A stretch of DNA of 64,000 nt from Prolixibacteraceae bacterium (GCA_028683385.1 JAQUIJ010000008.1:62001-126000), one strand, 5' to 3'; positions 54,889-63,529 are shown, numbered from the stretch's first letter. Numbers and translations: made by a program. The notes: generated by a model from the sequence alone, not told the origin.

Positions 54889-56334
54889 ATGCAATCGACC
54901 AATAGCCTTGCGAAGATGACGAACTACCGATGGACAATAGTTGCCCTCTTGTTTGTGGCCACAACTATTAACTATCTCGATCGTCAGGTCTTGTCCTTAA
55001 CCTGGGATGAGTTTATTATGCCCGAATTTCATTGGAATGAAAATCATTACGGAACGATTACTTCCATTTTTTCAATTGTTTATGCCGTTTCAATGTTGTT
55101 TGCCGGAAGTTTTGTAGACTGGCTGGGAACTAAAAGAGGATTTTTGTGGGCAATCGGAGTGTGGTCGGTAGGTGCTTGTATGCACGCTCTTTGTGGTGTA
55201 GTTACTGAAAGTTGGGTTGGCTTGCATTCTGCGGTTGAACTGGCACAGGCTGTTGGTGATGTTGCTGTACTTATTTCCACCGTTAGTATGTATGCCTTTA
55301 TTGTTGCACGTATTATTTTGGCTATTGGAGAGGCTGGAAACTTTCCGGCTGCCATTAAGGTTACTGCTGAATATTTTCCTAAAAAAGACCGTGCTTATGC
55401 TACCAGTATTTTCAATGCCGGTGCTTCTGTCGGTGCGCTAATTGCTCCGCTTTCAATTCCTTTTTTGGCTGCTGCTTATGGTTGGGAAATGTCCTTCGTC
55501 GTGATTGGTGCTTTAGGATTTCTTTGGATGGGTTTTTGGGTATTCTTGTATAAAAAACCGGAACAAAATAAATTCGTAAACAGTGCCGAGCTAAATTATA
55601 TTTTATCCGACAGGGAATCGAAAGATGAGTTGGAAATGCAAGCCTCTGCTGTTCAGGAAAAGAAAGTTTCGTTTATCGATTGTTTCAAGTATAAACAAAC
55701 CTGGGCATTTGCATTTGGTAAGTTTATGACCGATGGCGTTTGGTGGTTCTTTCTGTTTTGGACTCCATCGTATCTGAATATGCAGTTTGGAATTAAAACA
55801 TCTGACGGATTAGGTGCAGCTCTTATTTTCACCTTATACGCCCTTGCCACACTTTCAATTTATGGTGGAAAACTACCTTCAATTATTATCAAAAAAACCG
55901 GACTGAACCCCTATGCAGCCCGAATGAAGGCCATGTTTATTTTTGCATTTATTCCACTTTTGGTTTTGTTGGCTCAGCCTTTAGGAACCTTTTCTCCATG
56001 GTTTCCGATTATACTTATCGGTTTCGGATGTGCAGCTCATCAGTCGTGGTCGGCAAATATATTCACGACGGTTGGCGATATGTTCCCCAAACATGCCATT
56101 GCAACAATCATCGGAATTGGTGGAATGGCTGGTGGAGTCGGTTCCATGATTCTGCAAAAATCGGCCGGAGCTCTATTCGTTTATGCAGGCGAAACCAAAA
56201 TGACTTTTCTTGGATTTGAAGGAAAACCTGCTGGTTATTTCATGGTATTCATTTTTTGTGCTGTGGCTTACCTGATTGGATGGACTGTAATGAAATCATT
56301 GGTGCCGAAGTATAAACCGATTACAGATTTATAA
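54889..56334 (+). CDS. Hexuronate transporter (ExuT-like MFS)
   Basis: About 12 helices with TTINYLDRQVLSLTWD near the start and an MFS loop DWLGTKRGFLWA, as in the anion:cation symporter group holding ExuT. A segment of about 30 residues between helices 3 and 4 (CGVVTESWVGLHSAVELAQ) is longer than in E. coli ExuT. Last gene before the terminator, it should import galacturonate/glucuronate. Confidence 0.9.
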   Translation: MQSTNSLAKMTNYRWTIVALLFVATTINYLDRQVLSLTWDEFIMPEFHWNENHYGTITSIFSIVYAVSMLFAGSFVDWLGTKRGFLWAIGVWSVGACMHALCGVVTESWVGLHSAVELAQAVGDVAVLISTVSMYAFIVARIILAIGEAGNFPAAIKVTAEYFPKKDRAYATSIFNAGASVGALIAPLSIPFLAAAYGWEMSFVVIGALGFLWMGFWVFLYKKPEQNKFVNSAELNYILSDRESKDELEMQASAVQEKKVSFIDCFKYKQTWAFAFGKFMTDGVWWFFLFWTPSYLNMQFGIKTSDGLGAALIFTLYALATLSIYGGKLPSIIIKKTGLNPYAARMKAMFIFAFIPLLVLLAQPLGTFSPWFPIILIGFGCAAHQSWSANIFTTVGDMFPKHAIATIIGIGGMAGGVGSMILQKSAGALFVYAGETKMTFLGFEGKPAGYFMVFIFCAVAYLIGWTVMKSLVPKYKPITDL

Positions 56335-56361
56335 TAGAATTTTTTAGAGATTCGATTTTTC

Positions 56362-56402
56362 AAGTAAAGAAGCAGGTCATTTGGCCTGCTTCTTTACTTT
56401 TA
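56362..56402 (+). terminator. Terminator of the rightward uronate operon
   Basis: A 15-base-pair stem (AAGTAAAGAAGCAGG with CCTGCTTCTTTACTT) with an 8-base loop and T-rich end. Confidence 0.93.
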
Positions 56403-56496
56403 TTAACGTTTGAATCAACAACCTTTACAAGTAATAATTGTTTGAATTGGCAATAGAAACATAGAGTCCAACGTTTTTAATTATCATTACACCTGA

Positions 56497-56796
56497 ATGG
56501 AGATACTTAAGAAGATAAGTTTTTTTATCGTGTTCTTTCTAACACTTTCTCATGGATTTGGAGATTCAGTTTCCTTATCCGGAGAGCAGCTTGTTGTGGT
56601 CGAAAATCAGGATGAAAAACAGTCTTCCAATGAAGATTTACTCCAGGAATTTGATGAACACGACGATGAGGGATTTATCGATGTTACAGAGTTCTGTAAC
56701 TGTATGTCAATAGTAAAAGAGCGTATTTATCCTGAAAAGATTTCTTTTTATGCGACATATAACTTCACATTCTGGCAACCGCCTCAAAATTCCTGA
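56497..56796 (+). CDS. Small exported protein of unknown function
   Basis: A 99-residue product with a signal peptide (about 1-22, FFIVFFLTLSHGFG) and an acidic middle (NEDLLQEFDEHDDEGFIDV), then a CNC motif in TEFCNCMS. No family recognised. No close neighbour on the strand within 160 bases. Confidence 0.55.
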   Translation: MEILKKISFFIVFFLTLSHGFGDSVSLSGEQLVVVENQDEKQSSNEDLLQEFDEHDDEGFIDVTEFCNCMSIVKERIYPEKISFYATYNFTFWQPPQNS

Positions 56797-56957
56797 TTTT
56801 ATCTTCAATTGCATTTTTACGGATGAAGAGAAGTTCTTTATCAGTAAAAAATCTGTTTAAACTTTATTTACGATTCTTGATAGTGGGCGTTCTTCGCAAG
56901 ATAATTAAACAGATCACATCAATTTTTTCAAAATAGATAAAACTTAAAAATACGACT

Positions 56958-57395
56958 ATGAATTTTTTAGAACAATTTGACCATCCAAGCCGAAAGCAAG
57001 ACAAAGAGCATTTTGGCCACCTTATACAGATTGCAATGGCTGACGGAAAAATAGAAACTTCGGAATTGGAAATGCTGCATAAGTTTGGCGGTAAGTTGGG
57101 ATTAACAACTCAGGAGGTTGATGATTTGCTTGAGACGAGCAAAAAGTCAGCATATGTTCCTCCGTATGAATTTGAAAAACGATTTGGGCAACTTTATGAT
57201 GTCATTAAGATGGTTTTTGCCGATGGTAAAATTGACAACAATGAAATGCGCCTGGCAACAGGAATTGCTTTAAAGTCGGGGTTCACTGAACAAGAGATAC
57301 CTGTTCTTTTGGCTCTGCTGATTAGCGGAATAAAAAATGGTGATAACGAAGAGGATCTTTTCGATTTGTACAAAAAGCGAAGGGTACTCAAATAA
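56958..57395 (+). CDS. TerB-like domain protein
   Basis: The 145-residue all-helical protein shows the two TerB half-repeats: IQIAMADGKIETSELEML and IKMVFADGKIDNNEMRLA, each with an Asp-Gly-Lys-Ile acidic turn that can bind metal. TerB domains occur in tellurite resistance and membrane stress complexes, but no other ter gene is near. Confidence 0.85.
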   Translation: MNFLEQFDHPSRKQDKEHFGHLIQIAMADGKIETSELEMLHKFGGKLGLTTQEVDDLLETSKKSAYVPPYEFEKRFGQLYDVIKMVFADGKIDNNEMRLATGIALKSGFTEQEIPVLLALLISGIKNGDNEEDLFDLYKKRRVLK

Positions 57396-57448
57396 AAGAA
57401 CAGATGTATTGTAAATCAGTAAGATAATACTTAGAAACTAAAAAATTG

Positions 57449-57486
57449 CGGTCTTCAGATTTATACCTGATGACCGTTTTTTTTTT
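57449..57486 (+). terminator. Terminator after the TerB-like gene
   Basis: CGGTCTTCAG and CTGATGACCG pair with one mismatch and run into ten Ts. Confidence 0.85.
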
Positions 57487-57589
57487 ATATGCTTTTGCAG
57501 AATGTTAAACTGTATTTTTCCGTATTTAAGATTGTTTAAACATCATTTGCATTGTGCGATTTTTAGATTTTCTTTTAAACACCGACAAT

Positions 57590-57617
57590 AAAAAAGCGAC
57601 CTTCTTGCGAAAGTCGC
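57590..57617 (-). terminator. Terminator of the glutathione peroxidase gene
   Basis: On the minus strand GCGAC/GTCGC arms flank a 12-base loop and run into a T-tract (poly-A at 57590-57595 on the plus strand). Confidence 0.75.
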
Positions 57618-57647
57618 CGGAAATTCAATCCACCAATTCAATAAATG

Positions 57648-58184
57648 CTATTTTTTAATCCAACTTACGATTTGCTCATCGTCAGGTAATGTTTTCGAGT
57701 AATAAACATTCACCAGTTTACCATTTTCGTCAATCAGATATTTCTGAAAGTTCCATTTTACATCCGAATCCATTACACCGTTTTCACTTTTGCTTGTAAG
57801 CCATTTATACAATGGATGCATGTCGTTGCCCTTTACTGAAATCTTCGACATCATTTTAAACGTTACCCCGTAATTTTTTTCGCAGAATTCAGCAATTTCC
57901 TTGTTGGTTCCGGGTTCCTGACTCATAAAATTGTTAGCTGGGAAACCGATAATCGTGAATTTGTCGCCACCATAAGTTTCGAACAACGATTGGAGTTGCT
58001 TGTACTGTGGCGTAAATCCACATTTCGAAGCGGTATTTACAACCAATACTTTTTTACCTTTCAGGCTCGAAAGATCAAAGTCCTTTCCATCAATATCTTT
58101 TACTTTGAAATCGTAGAACGATTGCTGACTGAAAGCAACAGTTGTCAATATGATTAAACCAAAAACCAAACTGAGTTTTTTCAT
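57648..58184 (-). CDS. Exported glutathione peroxidase family thiol peroxidase
   Basis: A signal peptide (about 1-19) precedes a thioredoxin-fold peroxidase. The peroxidatic Cys55 lies in NTASKCGFTPQY, and the tryptophan/asparagine of the tetrad in KWNFQKYL. The usual GFPCNQFG is GFPANNFMSQEPG here, so the glutamine is replaced by asparagine. Bacterial members generally use thioredoxin rather than glutathione. The start at 58184 (MKKLSLVFGLII) gives a normal signal peptide; the ATG at 58220 would bury it. Confidence 0.88.
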   Translation of the reverse strand: MKKLSLVFGLIILTTVAFSQQSFYDFKVKDIDGKDFDLSSLKGKKVLVVNTASKCGFTPQYKQLQSLFETYGGDKFTIIGFPANNFMSQEPGTNKEIAEFCEKNYGVTFKMMSKISVKGNDMHPLYKWLTSKSENGVMDSDVKWNFQKYLIDENGKLVNVYYSKTLPDDEQIVSWIKK

Positions 58185-58312
58185 GATTAAATATTTAAAT
58201 ATATACTGAGGAAGAAACAATTCAGCCTGACAAAAGTTTGTGACTCGGTATGAATTAATATTTTAACCTTGATTCTGTCAGTTTATTCCTGATTCTGTTG
58301 ATAAGTTTTGAC

Positions 58313-58342
58313 TTTGACGATTGATCAGAATTAGTATATTTG
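58313..58342 (+). promoter_or_regulatory. Promoter of dnaX
   Basis: TTTG (58313-58316), 18 bases, then TATATTTG (58335-58342) match the Bacteroidota consensus fully; the ATG is 22 bases further on. Confidence 0.8.
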
Positions 58343-58364
58343 GTCGTTCAATTCAGTAAGTTTT

Positions 58365-59468
58365 ATGGAGAATTTTATTGTTTCAGCACGAAAATACAGA
58401 CCCGATACGTTTCAGACAGTTGTAGGGCAGGCCTCAATTACTTCAACCTTGAAGAATGCGATTAAAAACAGTCAGCTTGCTCATGCCTATTTGTTTTGCG
58501 GTCCGCGTGGCGTTGGAAAAACTACTTGTGCACGTATTTTTGCAAAGACAATTAATTGTCAAAACCTGACTGCTGATATTGAACCTTGCAACGAATGCGA
58601 ATCATGTCTGGCTTTCAACGGAAGTCGTTCATACAACATTCATGAGTTGGATGCCGCATCGAACAACTCGGTTGACGATATTCGTAACCTGACTGATCAG
58701 GTTCGCATTCCGCCACAGATTGGACATTACAGCATTTACATCATCGATGAGGTTCACATGCTGTCGCAGGCTGCGTTTAATGCATTCCTGAAGACCCTCG
58801 AAGAACCGCCTCGCCATGCCATTTTTATTTTGGCAACTACCGAAAAGCATAAAATTATTCCAACCATTTTATCGCGTTGCCAGATTTTTGATTTTAACCG
58901 GATCAAAATTGGTGATATATCGAGCCACTTGAAGCATGTAGCTACCAGCGAAAGTGTTTCGGTTGAAAGCGAAGCCTTAAATGTGATTGCTCAAAAGGCT
59001 GATGGAGCGATGCGAGATGCCCTGTCGATTTTCGATCAGATTGTAAGTTTTTCAGGACGGAACATTACTTACAAAGATGTTATTTCGAACCTGAATGTAC
59101 TCGACTACGATTATTATTTCCGGATAGTCGATTTGTTTCTTGCCAATGATATTTCCGGAAGTTTGCTGCTTTTCAACGAGATTCTCGATCACGGGTTTGA
59201 TGGTCATCATTTCATTACTGGTCTGAGTTCGCATTTCCGCGACGTGATGGTATCCAAAGATCCAGTAACCATTCAGTTGCTTGAAGTAGGTGGCGAAATC
59301 AGGGAAAAGTATAAAGTTCAGGCAACCCGCTGCGACAACGATTTTTTGATTGGCGCTTTGCAGATTGCCAACGAATGCGACCTTCAATACAAAGCCAGTC
59401 AGAATAAACGATTGTTGGTTGAACTGGCTACCATAAAAATAGCGCAACTGACCTTAAAAAAAAAATAG
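58365..59468 (+). CDS. dnaX: DNA polymerase III gamma/tau subunit, gamma-like short product
   Basis: This clamp-loader ATPase has Walker A GPRGVGKTT (46-54), a zinc site (C65, C75, C78, C81), Walker B IIDEVHM (from 126), the SRC arginine-finger motif in ILSRCQ, and a lid and collar domain. The zero-frame ends with Lys-Lys-Lys-TAG directly on a run of ten As (59456-59465). It is 367 residues, shorter than the roughly 600 usual in the phylum. The rest of tau is in the -1 frame. The short form resembles gamma in E. coli or Thermus, made by frameshifting or slippage. Confidence 0.93.
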   Translation: MENFIVSARKYRPDTFQTVVGQASITSTLKNAIKNSQLAHAYLFCGPRGVGKTTCARIFAKTINCQNLTADIEPCNECESCLAFNGSRSYNIHELDAASNNSVDDIRNLTDQVRIPPQIGHYSIYIIDEVHMLSQAAFNAFLKTLEEPPRHAIFILATTEKHKIIPTILSRCQIFDFNRIKIGDISSHLKHVATSESVSVESEALNVIAQKADGAMRDALSIFDQIVSFSGRNITYKDVISNLNVLDYDYYFRIVDLFLANDISGSLLLFNEILDHGFDGHHFITGLSSHFRDVMVSKDPVTIQLLEVGGEIREKYKVQATRCDNDFLIGALQIANECDLQYKASQNKRLLVELATIKIAQLTLKKK

Positions 59469-59513
59469 CTGACGATACTGACGATCAGTCGCTTCTTCCG
59501 CTATTTAGCGGGG
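59456..59513 (+). promoter_or_regulatory. Slippage/frameshift site in dnaX: A10 run with two downstream hairpins
   Basis: Ten As run across three lysine codons just before the zero-frame TAG. ACTGA-CGA-TCAGT (59477-59489) and a 7-base-pair stem at 59496-59513 (TTCCGCT/AGCGGGG, loop ATTT) follow and could stimulate ribosomal -1 shifting. Transcriptional slippage on A9-A10 runs is also known for dnaX in Thermus. Confidence 0.75.
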
Positions 59514-60106
59514 GAGAACAGTTGGTACAGCAGTCTGCGACAGCAGGCCCATCACCGCAAACTCAGGTTTCATCAACGGTCGGCAATCTGGAGCCCATCG
59601 AAAAACCGTCGGCAGTGAAAACAATTCGCAGGGTAGGTAGTTCATTCACACCTTCAATCAAAGATGCCCTTGCCGGTAAGGTAACCGAGAAAAGTATTAT
59701 CGATGAAATTGCCCAGACGGAGTACAACGAATATGAAAATTTCAGTGAGCAATTCACTTCGGAACAGCTGACTGCAAAATGGACCGAATTTCTTGGCCTC
59801 ATCTCAGATCGTCCAAATTTAGTTTCAACACTTTCGAATGTTCCGGAATTGACTAACGGCAATAAGCTATTGCTTAAAATCGGCAACTCGGTTCAGGAAG
59901 AGGATGTCAGGCAAATTAAACCAGAGTTAATTAATTTTCTAAGAAAAGAACTCCGGAATTCAGGAATAGAATTGGCGACGAGTATTGAAAAGATTGAATC
60001 GGAACGTACTCACTTCAACGATTCGGAGAAGTTACAAATACTCATGCAAAAGAATCCTGAATTATTCGAATTAAAGCAAAAGTTCAACCTCGATTTTAAT
60101 GCTTGA
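59462..60106 (+). CDS. dnaX: tau-specific C-terminal part of dnaX (-1 frame)
   Basis: In the -1 frame reading continues AAA ATA GCT GAC from the A-run without a stop to 60106. The region begins with a Ser/Gln/Pro-rich linker and ends with about 130 residues (AKWTEFLGLISDRPNLVSTL, NKLLLKIGNSVQEEDVRQIK) like the C-terminal polymerase-binding region of Bacteroidota tau. The fused product would be about 580 residues. As a separate gene it has only a TTG start (59522) and no promoter, so I take it as the tau end. Confidence 0.85.
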   Translation, partial: KIADDTDDQSLLPLFSGGEQLVQQSATAGPSPQTQVSSTVGNLEPIEKPSAVKTIRRVGSSFTPSIKDALAGKVTEKSIIDEIAQTEYNEYENFSEQFTSEQLTAKWTEFLGLISDRPNLVSTLSNVPELTNGNKLLLKIGNSVQEEDVRQIKPELINFLRKELRNSGIELATSIEKIESERTHFNDSEKLQILMQKNPELFELKQKFNLDFNA

Positions 60107-60217
60107 TTGTTAACTCTTTCTGAATATTTAACATTTTTGTTGTATTCGTATTTCAAAATCAGGTGGGAGAGAATTTAATTTTTTGTACTTTTATTCAAAA
60201 TTGAAAAACCAAAGGCT

Positions 60218-60730
60218 ATGATTAAGAAGGAAGTTTTAGATGCACTGAACGAACAGATTAATGCTGAATCCTATTCTGCATTTATGTATTTGTCGATGGC
60301 CGCTTATTTCGAGAATATGGGGCTTTCAGGTTTTGCAAACTGGATGAAAGTGCAATATCAGGAAGAAGCTGCGCATGCCTTAAAATTCTTTAACTATGTG
60401 ACCGACCGTGGAGGAAGAGTTGTTTTGAAAGCAATAGACCAGGTACCGGTTGATTTTGACGGCATTGTTGACGTTTACGAAAAGACTTTGGCTCACGAAA
60501 ATCATGTTACTGATTTGATTAATAATTTGATGAATGTAGCTATTGCGGCCAGCGACCACGCCTCGCAGAGCTTTTTTAAGTGGTTTGTCGATGAGCAGGT
60601 TGAAGAAGAAGCTAATGTGGAAAAAATTCTGGCAACGTTAAAGCTCATCAATGGTCAGGGTAATGGTATTTTTATGATGGATCGTGAATTAGGACAGCGT
60701 GTTTTTGTTGATCCAAATGCGGCAGTTTAA
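60218..60730 (+). CDS. ftnA: Ferritin (non-heme, FtnA type)
   Basis: A 170-residue four-helix bundle with iron-oxidising residues in LNEQINAESYSAFMYLSMAA (Glu) and VQYQEEAAHALKFFNYV (Glu-Glu-x-x-His), and the third helix residues in HENHVTDLI and FFKWFVDEQVEEEANV. It oxidises and stores iron as a 24-mer in the cytoplasm. Its own terminator follows. Confidence 0.94.
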   Translation: MIKKEVLDALNEQINAESYSAFMYLSMAAYFENMGLSGFANWMKVQYQEEAAHALKFFNYVTDRGGRVVLKAIDQVPVDFDGIVDVYEKTLAHENHVTDLINNLMNVAIAASDHASQSFFKWFVDEQVEEEANVEKILATLKLINGQGNGIFMMDRELGQRVFVDPNAAV

Positions 60731-60752
60731 ATTTTTTCAAAATATATTTGTG

Positions 60753-60780
60753 AAAAGGCTGCCATACGGTAGCCTTTTTT
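60753..60780 (+). terminator. Terminator after ferritin
   Basis: AAAAGGCTGCC pairs with GGTAGCCTTTT (one G-T pair) around ATAC and runs into Ts. Confidence 0.88.
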
Positions 60781-60867
60781 ATTTGTTGTTTACCAAACTC
60801 TTTTATTCGTATTGTCAATCAAAGAGAAAGGTTATACTTTTTAATACTTACTTTTAAACTTAAAGCT

Positions 60868-61278
60868 ATGAGTAACATTATTGTAAATAAATTAGATTAT
60901 TTGCGAATTCAGAAACGAATAAATGAAGCAATTCAGGAAAAAACTATCGATGCTTCGGAAGCTGAGAAACTGTTGAATGAGTTAAATTCTGCAACCATTG
61001 TTGAACCACATGAAATCCCCAACGATGTAGTTACAATGAATTCGGTCGTCACAATTTCTTTTGCTGAAATGGGGAAACAACAGGAATTTAAGATTGTTTA
61101 TCCGGATGAAGCTAATTTCAAAGAGAAAAAGGTTTCTATTTTTTCGCCCATTGCAACAGCATTGCTGGGTTTCAGGGTTGGCGATCTGATCGAATGGATG
61201 CTGCCTGGGGGGCTGACCAAAATCAGAATAGATCGGATCATTTATCAACCCGAAGCAGCCGGCGATTATACCCTTTAG
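60868..61278 (+). CDS. GreA/GreB-Rnk family protein
   Basis: A 136-residue protein with a short N-terminal helical part (KLDYLRIQKRINEAIQEK) and a C-terminal FKBP-like domain as in GreA and Rnk (SVVTISFAEMGKQQEFKIVYP, SIFSPIATALLGFRVGDLIEW). The helical part is too short for a GreA cleavage coiled coil, so it is closer to Rnk-like regulators that bind RNA polymerase. It lies just before the relA-type gene. Confidence 0.82.
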   Translation: MSNIIVNKLDYLRIQKRINEAIQEKTIDASEAEKLLNELNSATIVEPHEIPNDVVTMNSVVTISFAEMGKQQEFKIVYPDEANFKEKKVSIFSPIATALLGFRVGDLIEWMLPGGLTKIRIDRIIYQPEAAGDYTL

Positions 61279-61356
61279 CGTATTGTGGAAATGTAAAGCT
61301 ATGCAAAGTCATCGGCTATCTTTACAAATTTTAATTTTGAAATCAAAAATAGGATC

Positions 61357-63525
61357 ATGATCACAGGTATTGAAAAGGCATTTGCAGGTTTTTTTGAGAT
61401 TTGCAAAGCAAATATTCCGGAGAAGGAACATCCCAAACTTCACGATGCCCATGCAATGATATGCGAGGTGTTTGGCGATGAATGCTGGGAATCAGGCGAG
61501 AGCATTGTTATTCACTCCATTGATGTAGCCAAAATCGTAGTTCAGGAAGTCGGTTTGGGTGTTGATTCCGTGATAGCTGCCCTGCTTCACAATGTTTATT
61601 ATCAGGAATCAACAACACAATTGGTTGAGCCAAGGTTTGGTCGTTCGGTAACTACAATACTTGAAGGAATGGCCAAAATTAATGCAATGGGTACCGATAC
61701 GGTTGAGTTGCATTCGGAAAACTACCGTAAGCTAATGCTTGCCATGGCTGGCGATGTTCGGGTAATACTCGTTAAAATTGCTGATCGATTGCAAGTGATG
61801 AGACACCTGGATGCTCATCCTGAATCAGTCAGAATAAAAATATCCATTGAAACTTCATTTCTGTATGCTCCGCTGGCGCATCGTCTGGGCTTGTATTACA
61901 TCAATTCCGAATTATTGGATTTATGCCTGAAATATCAAAATCCGGAAGCATACCATGCGGTTTCGCTTCGGTTGCAGGAAACTGATCGCGAACGGGCCAA
62001 TTTCGTAGCTGAATTTGTGAAGCCGATCGAAGAAAAGCTGAATGCACGTGGATTTTCTTTCGAAATGAAAGCGCGTACCAAATCAATCAATTCCATCTGG
62101 CGCAAAATGCAGGCGCAAAAGGTCGAATTCGATGAAGTAATGGATTTATTTGCCATTCGGGTTATACTCAATGCTGAACTGGCTAACGAAAAATCGGATT
62201 GCTGGCAGGTTTATTCCATTGTTACCGAAGAATACCAGTCGAACCCAAAACGTATGCGCGATTGGATTACAATTCCAAAATCGAACGGTTACGAGTCGTT
62301 GCATGCCACTGTTCTCGGGCCTCATGGTAAATGGGTCGAAATTCAGATCCGTACCCGTAGAATGGACGAAATCGCTGAAAAGGGATTGGCGGCTCATTGG
62401 AAATACAAAGGCGGTTCCGGAACTTCTGAAATGGAAACCTGGTTAGCGAACGTTCGCGAAATTTTGGAAAATCCGGATTTAAATATGGTCGATTTCATCG
62501 ACGATTTCAAGATGAACGTTTATGCCGACGAAATTTTTGTTTTTACGCCCAAGGGTGATTTGCGAAAACTTTCGGCCGGAGCCACTTTGCTCGATTTCGC
62601 CTACGAGGTTCATTCCAAGGTTGGCGATCGTTGTATTGGTGGCAAAGTGAACGGAAAGAATGTTACGCTTCGTCATAAACTACACAATGGCGACCAGATT
62701 TCGGTTGATACAGCAAACCATCAGCGGCCAAAAATGGACTGGCTCGATTTTGTGGTGACTACGAAAGCCAAAAATCGCATCAAAGCTAGTTTAAACGAGG
62801 AAGTTAAGCGGGAAGCTGAGAATGGAAAGGAAATACTACTGCGGAAAGTAAAAAACTGGAAAATCGAATATAACGATGACAGTATTCGTAAGCTTCTGAA
62901 GCATTACAAGTTTAAGCTTGCACAGGATTTGTATTACAATGTTTCGATCGGGAAAATCGATACCCTTGAAATAAAAGATATTCTGGTCGATAAAAAGGAA
63001 GAGTCGGCCAAACAGATGATTACTGAAATATTGCCCAAGGATAAGGTTCAGGAGCTTGAATTCTCGGGTGGTGACGATTATTTGGTTATTGACAACAACA
63101 TTAAGAATGTAATTTATAAGCTGGCTCCCTGCTGTAATCCGATTTTTGGTGACGATATTTTTGGGTTTGTGACCATTTCCGAAGGAATTAAAATTCACCG
63201 CGAAAGTTGCCCCAATGCGCGTCAAATGATCGAACGGTATCCTTATCGCGTAATCAAAGCGAAATGGCAGGATACCAAAAAGAAAACCTCGTTTCAGGCA
63301 ACTATTCGAATTGCCGGTACCGATGAGATTGGAATTGTTGCTCAAATCTCGCACGTTATTTCGAAAGATATTGGTGTGCAGATGCGGTCAATAAATATCG
63401 AAAACAGCAATGGCGATTTCGATGGAACTTTAAGGGTATTTGTCAATGGACTGGAACATCTGGATTTTTTGATGAATAAACTACGCAGCATTAATGGTGT
63501 ATTTTCGGTTTCGCGAGCCGATTAG
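61357..63525 (+). CDS. relA: RelA-type (p)ppGpp synthetase with degraded hydrolase site
   Basis: Domain order is HD (about 25-190), synthetase (about 230-350; FDEVMDLFAIRVIL, GYESLHATVLGPHGKWVEIQIRT), TGS (about 390-450; DEIFVFTPKGDLRKL), a helical/zinc-finger part with LAPCCNPIFGDDIFGF, and ACT (about 645-722). In the HD domain H53 is kept, but the paired HD is H78-N79, the usual Glu-Asp is Tyr-Gln (82-83), and ADRLHN reads ADRLQV. The enzyme should therefore make but not break down (p)ppGpp. A bifunctional partner must be elsewhere. Confidence 0.9.
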   Translation: MITGIEKAFAGFFEICKANIPEKEHPKLHDAHAMICEVFGDECWESGESIVIHSIDVAKIVVQEVGLGVDSVIAALLHNVYYQESTTQLVEPRFGRSVTTILEGMAKINAMGTDTVELHSENYRKLMLAMAGDVRVILVKIADRLQVMRHLDAHPESVRIKISIETSFLYAPLAHRLGLYYINSELLDLCLKYQNPEAYHAVSLRLQETDRERANFVAEFVKPIEEKLNARGFSFEMKARTKSINSIWRKMQAQKVEFDEVMDLFAIRVILNAELANEKSDCWQVYSIVTEEYQSNPKRMRDWITIPKSNGYESLHATVLGPHGKWVEIQIRTRRMDEIAEKGLAAHWKYKGGSGTSEMETWLANVREILENPDLNMVDFIDDFKMNVYADEIFVFTPKGDLRKLSAGATLLDFAYEVHSKVGDRCIGGKVNGKNVTLRHKLHNGDQISVDTANHQRPKMDWLDFVVTTKAKNRIKASLNEEVKREAENGKEILLRKVKNWKIEYNDDSIRKLLKHYKFKLAQDLYYNVSIGKIDTLEIKDILVDKKEESAKQMITEILPKDKVQELEFSGGDDYLVIDNNIKNVIYKLAPCCNPIFGDDIFGFVTISEGIKIHRESCPNARQMIERYPYRVIKAKWQDTKKKTSFQATIRIAGTDEIGIVAQISHVISKDIGVQMRSINIENSNGDFDGTLRVFVNGLEHLDFLMNKLRSINGVFSVSRAD

Positions 63526-63529
63526 CAAA

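Noticed and set aside
59522-60106. Separate gene of unknown function after dnaX
   Set aside because: It has only a TTG start, is open upstream into the A10 run and resembles the tau C-terminus, so it is treated as part of dnaX.
62836-63354. 172-codon antisense frame inside relA
   Set aside because: Shadow frame opposite the TGS/ACT half of a clear RelA protein.
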